This document shows, in pieces, positions 6,858 to 8,396 of a stretch of DNA of 8,396 bases. Under the pieces are notes generated by a model. It did not search any database and was not told the DNA's origin. It saw only the letters and a program-made list of their open reading frames with translations. Each line of letters starts with the position of its first letter. Position 1 is the first letter of the stretch. The position numbers and the translations under genes were made by a program. Source of the DNA: Candidatus Cloacimonadota bacterium. Its GTDB lineage: Bacteria > Cloacimonadota > Cloacimonadia > Cloacimonadales > Cloacimonadaceae. The stretch is from positions 1 through 8,396 of the forward strand of contig JAGOIS010000062.1 of assembly GCA_017995495.1 (NCBI GenBank), written 5' to 3'.

Positions 6858-7106
6858 ATGGAACTTCAGCGGCACATCGTGACCATCGTGGTCGAGGATA
6901 TCGAAAAGGCCTTCAACCCAGTTTCAGAACTCATCCACAAATTCGCCCCCCATGTGCTGATGCGGGTCGGCTATCCCATGCGGGACCGCAACGTCTCTGT
7001 GATCTTCCTGATCATGGAGGCCGATCTGGACATCCTTGGCTCCTTCAGCGGAAAACTGGGCCAGATCAGGTCCGTAAAAGTGAAAACCATGACTTTAAAG
7101 CTATAA
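6858..7106 (+). CDS. TM1266-type putative iron-only hydrogenase system regulator, 82 residues
   Basis: A small soluble alpha/beta protein with alternating strands and helices: HIVTIVVED (6-14), a helix from about 15 to 29, LMRVGYPMRDRNVSVIFLIMEA (34-55), a helix around LGSFSGKLGQI (60-70) and the closing strand SVKVKTMTL (72-80). This ferredoxin/ACT-like order, the phrase VGYPMRDRNVSVI and the closing GxLGxIxxVxVKT are what I expect of the TM1266 family, named a putative regulator because it accompanies [FeFe]-hydrogenase maturation genes. No DNA-binding helix-turn-helix is visible, so the word regulator rests on context. The start at 6858 is chosen for its strong AGGAG (6847-6851), six bases before the ATG. 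An upstream in-frame TTG at 6795 lacks such a site and encodes a proline-rich, unconvincing extension. hydG begins 13 bases after the stop, which supports the assignment. Confidence 0.88.
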   Translation: MELQRHIVTIVVEDIEKAFNPVSELIHKFAPHVLMRVGYPMRDRNVSVIFLIMEADLDILGSFSGKLGQIRSVKVKTMTLKL

Positions 7107-7119
7107 CTGGAGATACAAG

Positions 7120-8396
7120 ATGAACATCAACACCGACGGCGTAAAATCCTTCATTCCCACAGCCAGGATCGAAGAACTGATCGCAACGCAGCAAAACGCC
7201 CCCGAAGCACGGATCCGCGACATCATTGCCAAATCCTTGGGCAAAAACCGCCTCGAACCGGAGGAGACCGCCGCCCTGCTCAGCGTCACCGATCCCGAAC
7301 TCAAGCAGCTGATCCTGGAAGGCGCCCACGAACTCAAGGAACGCATCTACGGCAACCGCATCGTGCTCTTCGCCCCGCTCTATGTGGGCAATGAATGCGT
7401 CAACGATTGCGTCTATTGCGGCTTCCGCATCTCGAACAAGGAGTGCCTGCGCGCCACCCTCAGCCGTGAACAACTGGTGAAGGAGACCCAATCCCTGGTG
7501 GAAACAGGCCACAAGCGCCTGATCATGGTCTATGGCGAGCATCCCATGTATTCGCCGGAATTCATCGCCGAAACAGTGCAGACCGTTTACGACACCAAAT
7601 ACCATAAAGGCGAGATCCGCCGCGTGAACATCAACGCCGCCCCACTGGACATAGAAGGTTTCCGCACCGTGAAATCTGTGGGCATCGGCACCTACCAGAT
7701 CTTTCAGGAGACCTATCACGAGGAAACCTATAAGCAGCTTCATCCGCGCGGCCCCAAGAGCAGTTTCCTCTGGCGTCTGGACGGTCTCGACCGCGCCATG
7801 AAGGCCGGCATCGACGACCTCGGCATCGGCGCCCTGATGGGTCTTTACAATTGGAAATTCGAGGTGCTGGGCCTGCTCTATCACACCATCCACCTGGAGG
7901 ACACCTTCGGCGTGGGGCCCCACACCATCTCCTTCCCGCGTATCGAGCCCGCCAACGGCACCGAATTTGCCGAAAAACCGCCGCATCAGGTTTCGGATGA
8001 GGATTTCAAACATCTGGTGGCTGTCATCCGCCTCAGCGTGCCCTACACCGGCATGATCCTCACCGCGCGCGAACCCATCGCCCTCCGCAACGAGGTCCTG
8101 CGCTACGGAATCTCCCAGATCGACGCCGGATCAAGCATCGGCGTGGGCGACTACTCCGCCAAGGACGAGGAATCTCGGAAAAAGAGCCAGTTTGTGCTGG
8201 GAGACACTCGCAGCCTGGACGACGTGATCCACGAACTCGCGCAAGGTGGCTACATCCCGTCGTTCTGCACCAGTTGCTACCGCGCCGGACGTACCGGGGA
8301 GCATTTCATGGAGTTCGCCATCCCCGGCTTCGTAAAGCGTTTTTGCACTCCCAACGCCCTGCTCACCTTCGCCGAATACCTCTATGACTTCTCCTC
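7120..8396 (+). CDS. hydG: [FeFe]-hydrogenase H-cluster radical SAM maturase HydG (3' end beyond window)
   Basis: HydG is a radical SAM enzyme that cleaves tyrosine to p-cresol and dehydroglycine. From the latter it makes the CO and cyanide ligands delivered to the diiron subsite of the [FeFe]-hydrogenase H-cluster. 425 codons are present of a usual length near 470. Seen: the radical SAM CX3CX2C motif with Cys93, Cys97 and Cys100 (CVNDCVYCGF, 93-102), VYGEHP (137-142), VNINAAP (169-175), FQETYHEETY (195-204), DLGIGALMGLY (233-243) and FPRIEPA (272-278). The decisive mark is the C-terminal CX2CX22C set, Cys383, Cys386 and Cys409, which binds the second Fe-S cluster carrying the dangler iron. 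It separates HydG from the related tyrosine lyase ThiH. A GGAG (7109-7112) precedes the ATG by seven bases. The TM1266-like gene 13 bases upstream fits a hydrogenase maturation locus; hydE, hydF or hydrogenase subunit genes may follow outside the window. Confidence 0.97.
   Translation, partial: MNINTDGVKSFIPTARIEELIATQQNAPEARIRDIIAKSLGKNRLEPEETAALLSVTDPELKQLILEGAHELKERIYGNRIVLFAPLYVGNECVNDCVYCGFRISNKECLRATLSREQLVKETQSLVETGHKRLIMVYGEHPMYSPEFIAETVQTVYDTKYHKGEIRRVNINAAPLDIEGFRTVKSVGIGTYQIFQETYHEETYKQLHPRGPKSSFLWRLDGLDRAMKAGIDDLGIGALMGLYNWKFEVLGLLYHTIHLEDTFGVGPHTISFPRIEPANGTEFAEKPPHQVSDEDFKHLVAVIRLSVPYTGMILTAREPIALRNEVLRYGISQIDAGSSIGVGDYSAKDEESRKKSQFVLGDTRSLDDVIHELAQGGYIPSFCTSCYRAGRTGEHFMEFAIPGFVKRFCTPNALLTFAEYLYDFS

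Noticed and set aside
7066..8013. Open frame on the minus strand (315 codons) opposite hydG
   Set aside because: hydG is unmistakable on the plus strand, with both cysteine motifs; the antisense frame is a composition shadow.
7120..8396. hydG as ThiH (thiamine synthesis tyrosine lyase)
   Set aside because: The C-terminal CX2CX22C set (Cys383, Cys386, Cys409) is specific to HydG, and a TM1266-type gene lies directly upstream.

Overview
The window looks like chromosomal DNA of an anaerobic bacterium of moderately high GC, roughly mid-50s percent by eye. It has dense gene packing, ATG starts and clear AGGAG/GGAG ribosome binding sites. Anaerobic life is suggested by hydG, which builds the H-cluster of [FeFe]-hydrogenase. 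The combination of a Dna2-like nuclease-helicase, a DUF3467 protein and a short-form FtsY would fit a lineage of the FCB group (Bacteroidota or Cloacimonadota-like). That placement is a guess from gene content, not a demonstrated assignment.

Layout. Positions 1-1767 hold a leftward cluster, in transcription order: an uncharacterised multi-pass membrane protein (1767-1081), trmB (1088-480) and the 5' part of a dusB-type dihydrouridine synthase (450-1, continuing past the window edge). The first two genes overlap by 8 bases and the next gap is 29 bases, so this is probably one transcript carrying two tRNA-modification enzymes. A 155-base divergent intergenic region (1768-1922) contains a perfect 10-base palindrome. 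The rightward cluster then runs ftsY (1923), a 73-residue DUF4405-like membrane protein (2873), a 1075-residue Dna2/Cas4-type nuclease-helicase (3091) and a DUF3467 protein (6327). The first two junctions are ATGA stop/start overlaps and the third is an 8-base gap. After a 210-base gap come a small TM1266-type putative hydrogenase regulator (6858) and hydG (7120, cut by the window end).

How the genes work together. dusB and trmB both act on tRNA nucleosides. ftsY is the SRP receptor. The nuclease-helicase is expected to process DNA ends or flaps. The TM1266-like gene and hydG begin what is probably a hydrogenase maturation locus continuing to the right. Nothing in the sequence shows a functional link between ftsY and the nuclease-helicase beyond their tight translational packing.

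The features most worth a second look are the nuclease-helicase and the tiny DUF4405-like protein. The nuclease-helicase has an N-terminal helical region with a DUF4145/HEPN-like pattern and a Cas4-like nuclease core that seems to lack the Fe-S cysteine set. The DUF4405-like protein has two histidines 14 residues apart in a predicted helix. I see no RNA genes, mobile elements or CRISPR array. No gene-free stretch exceeds 300 bases.
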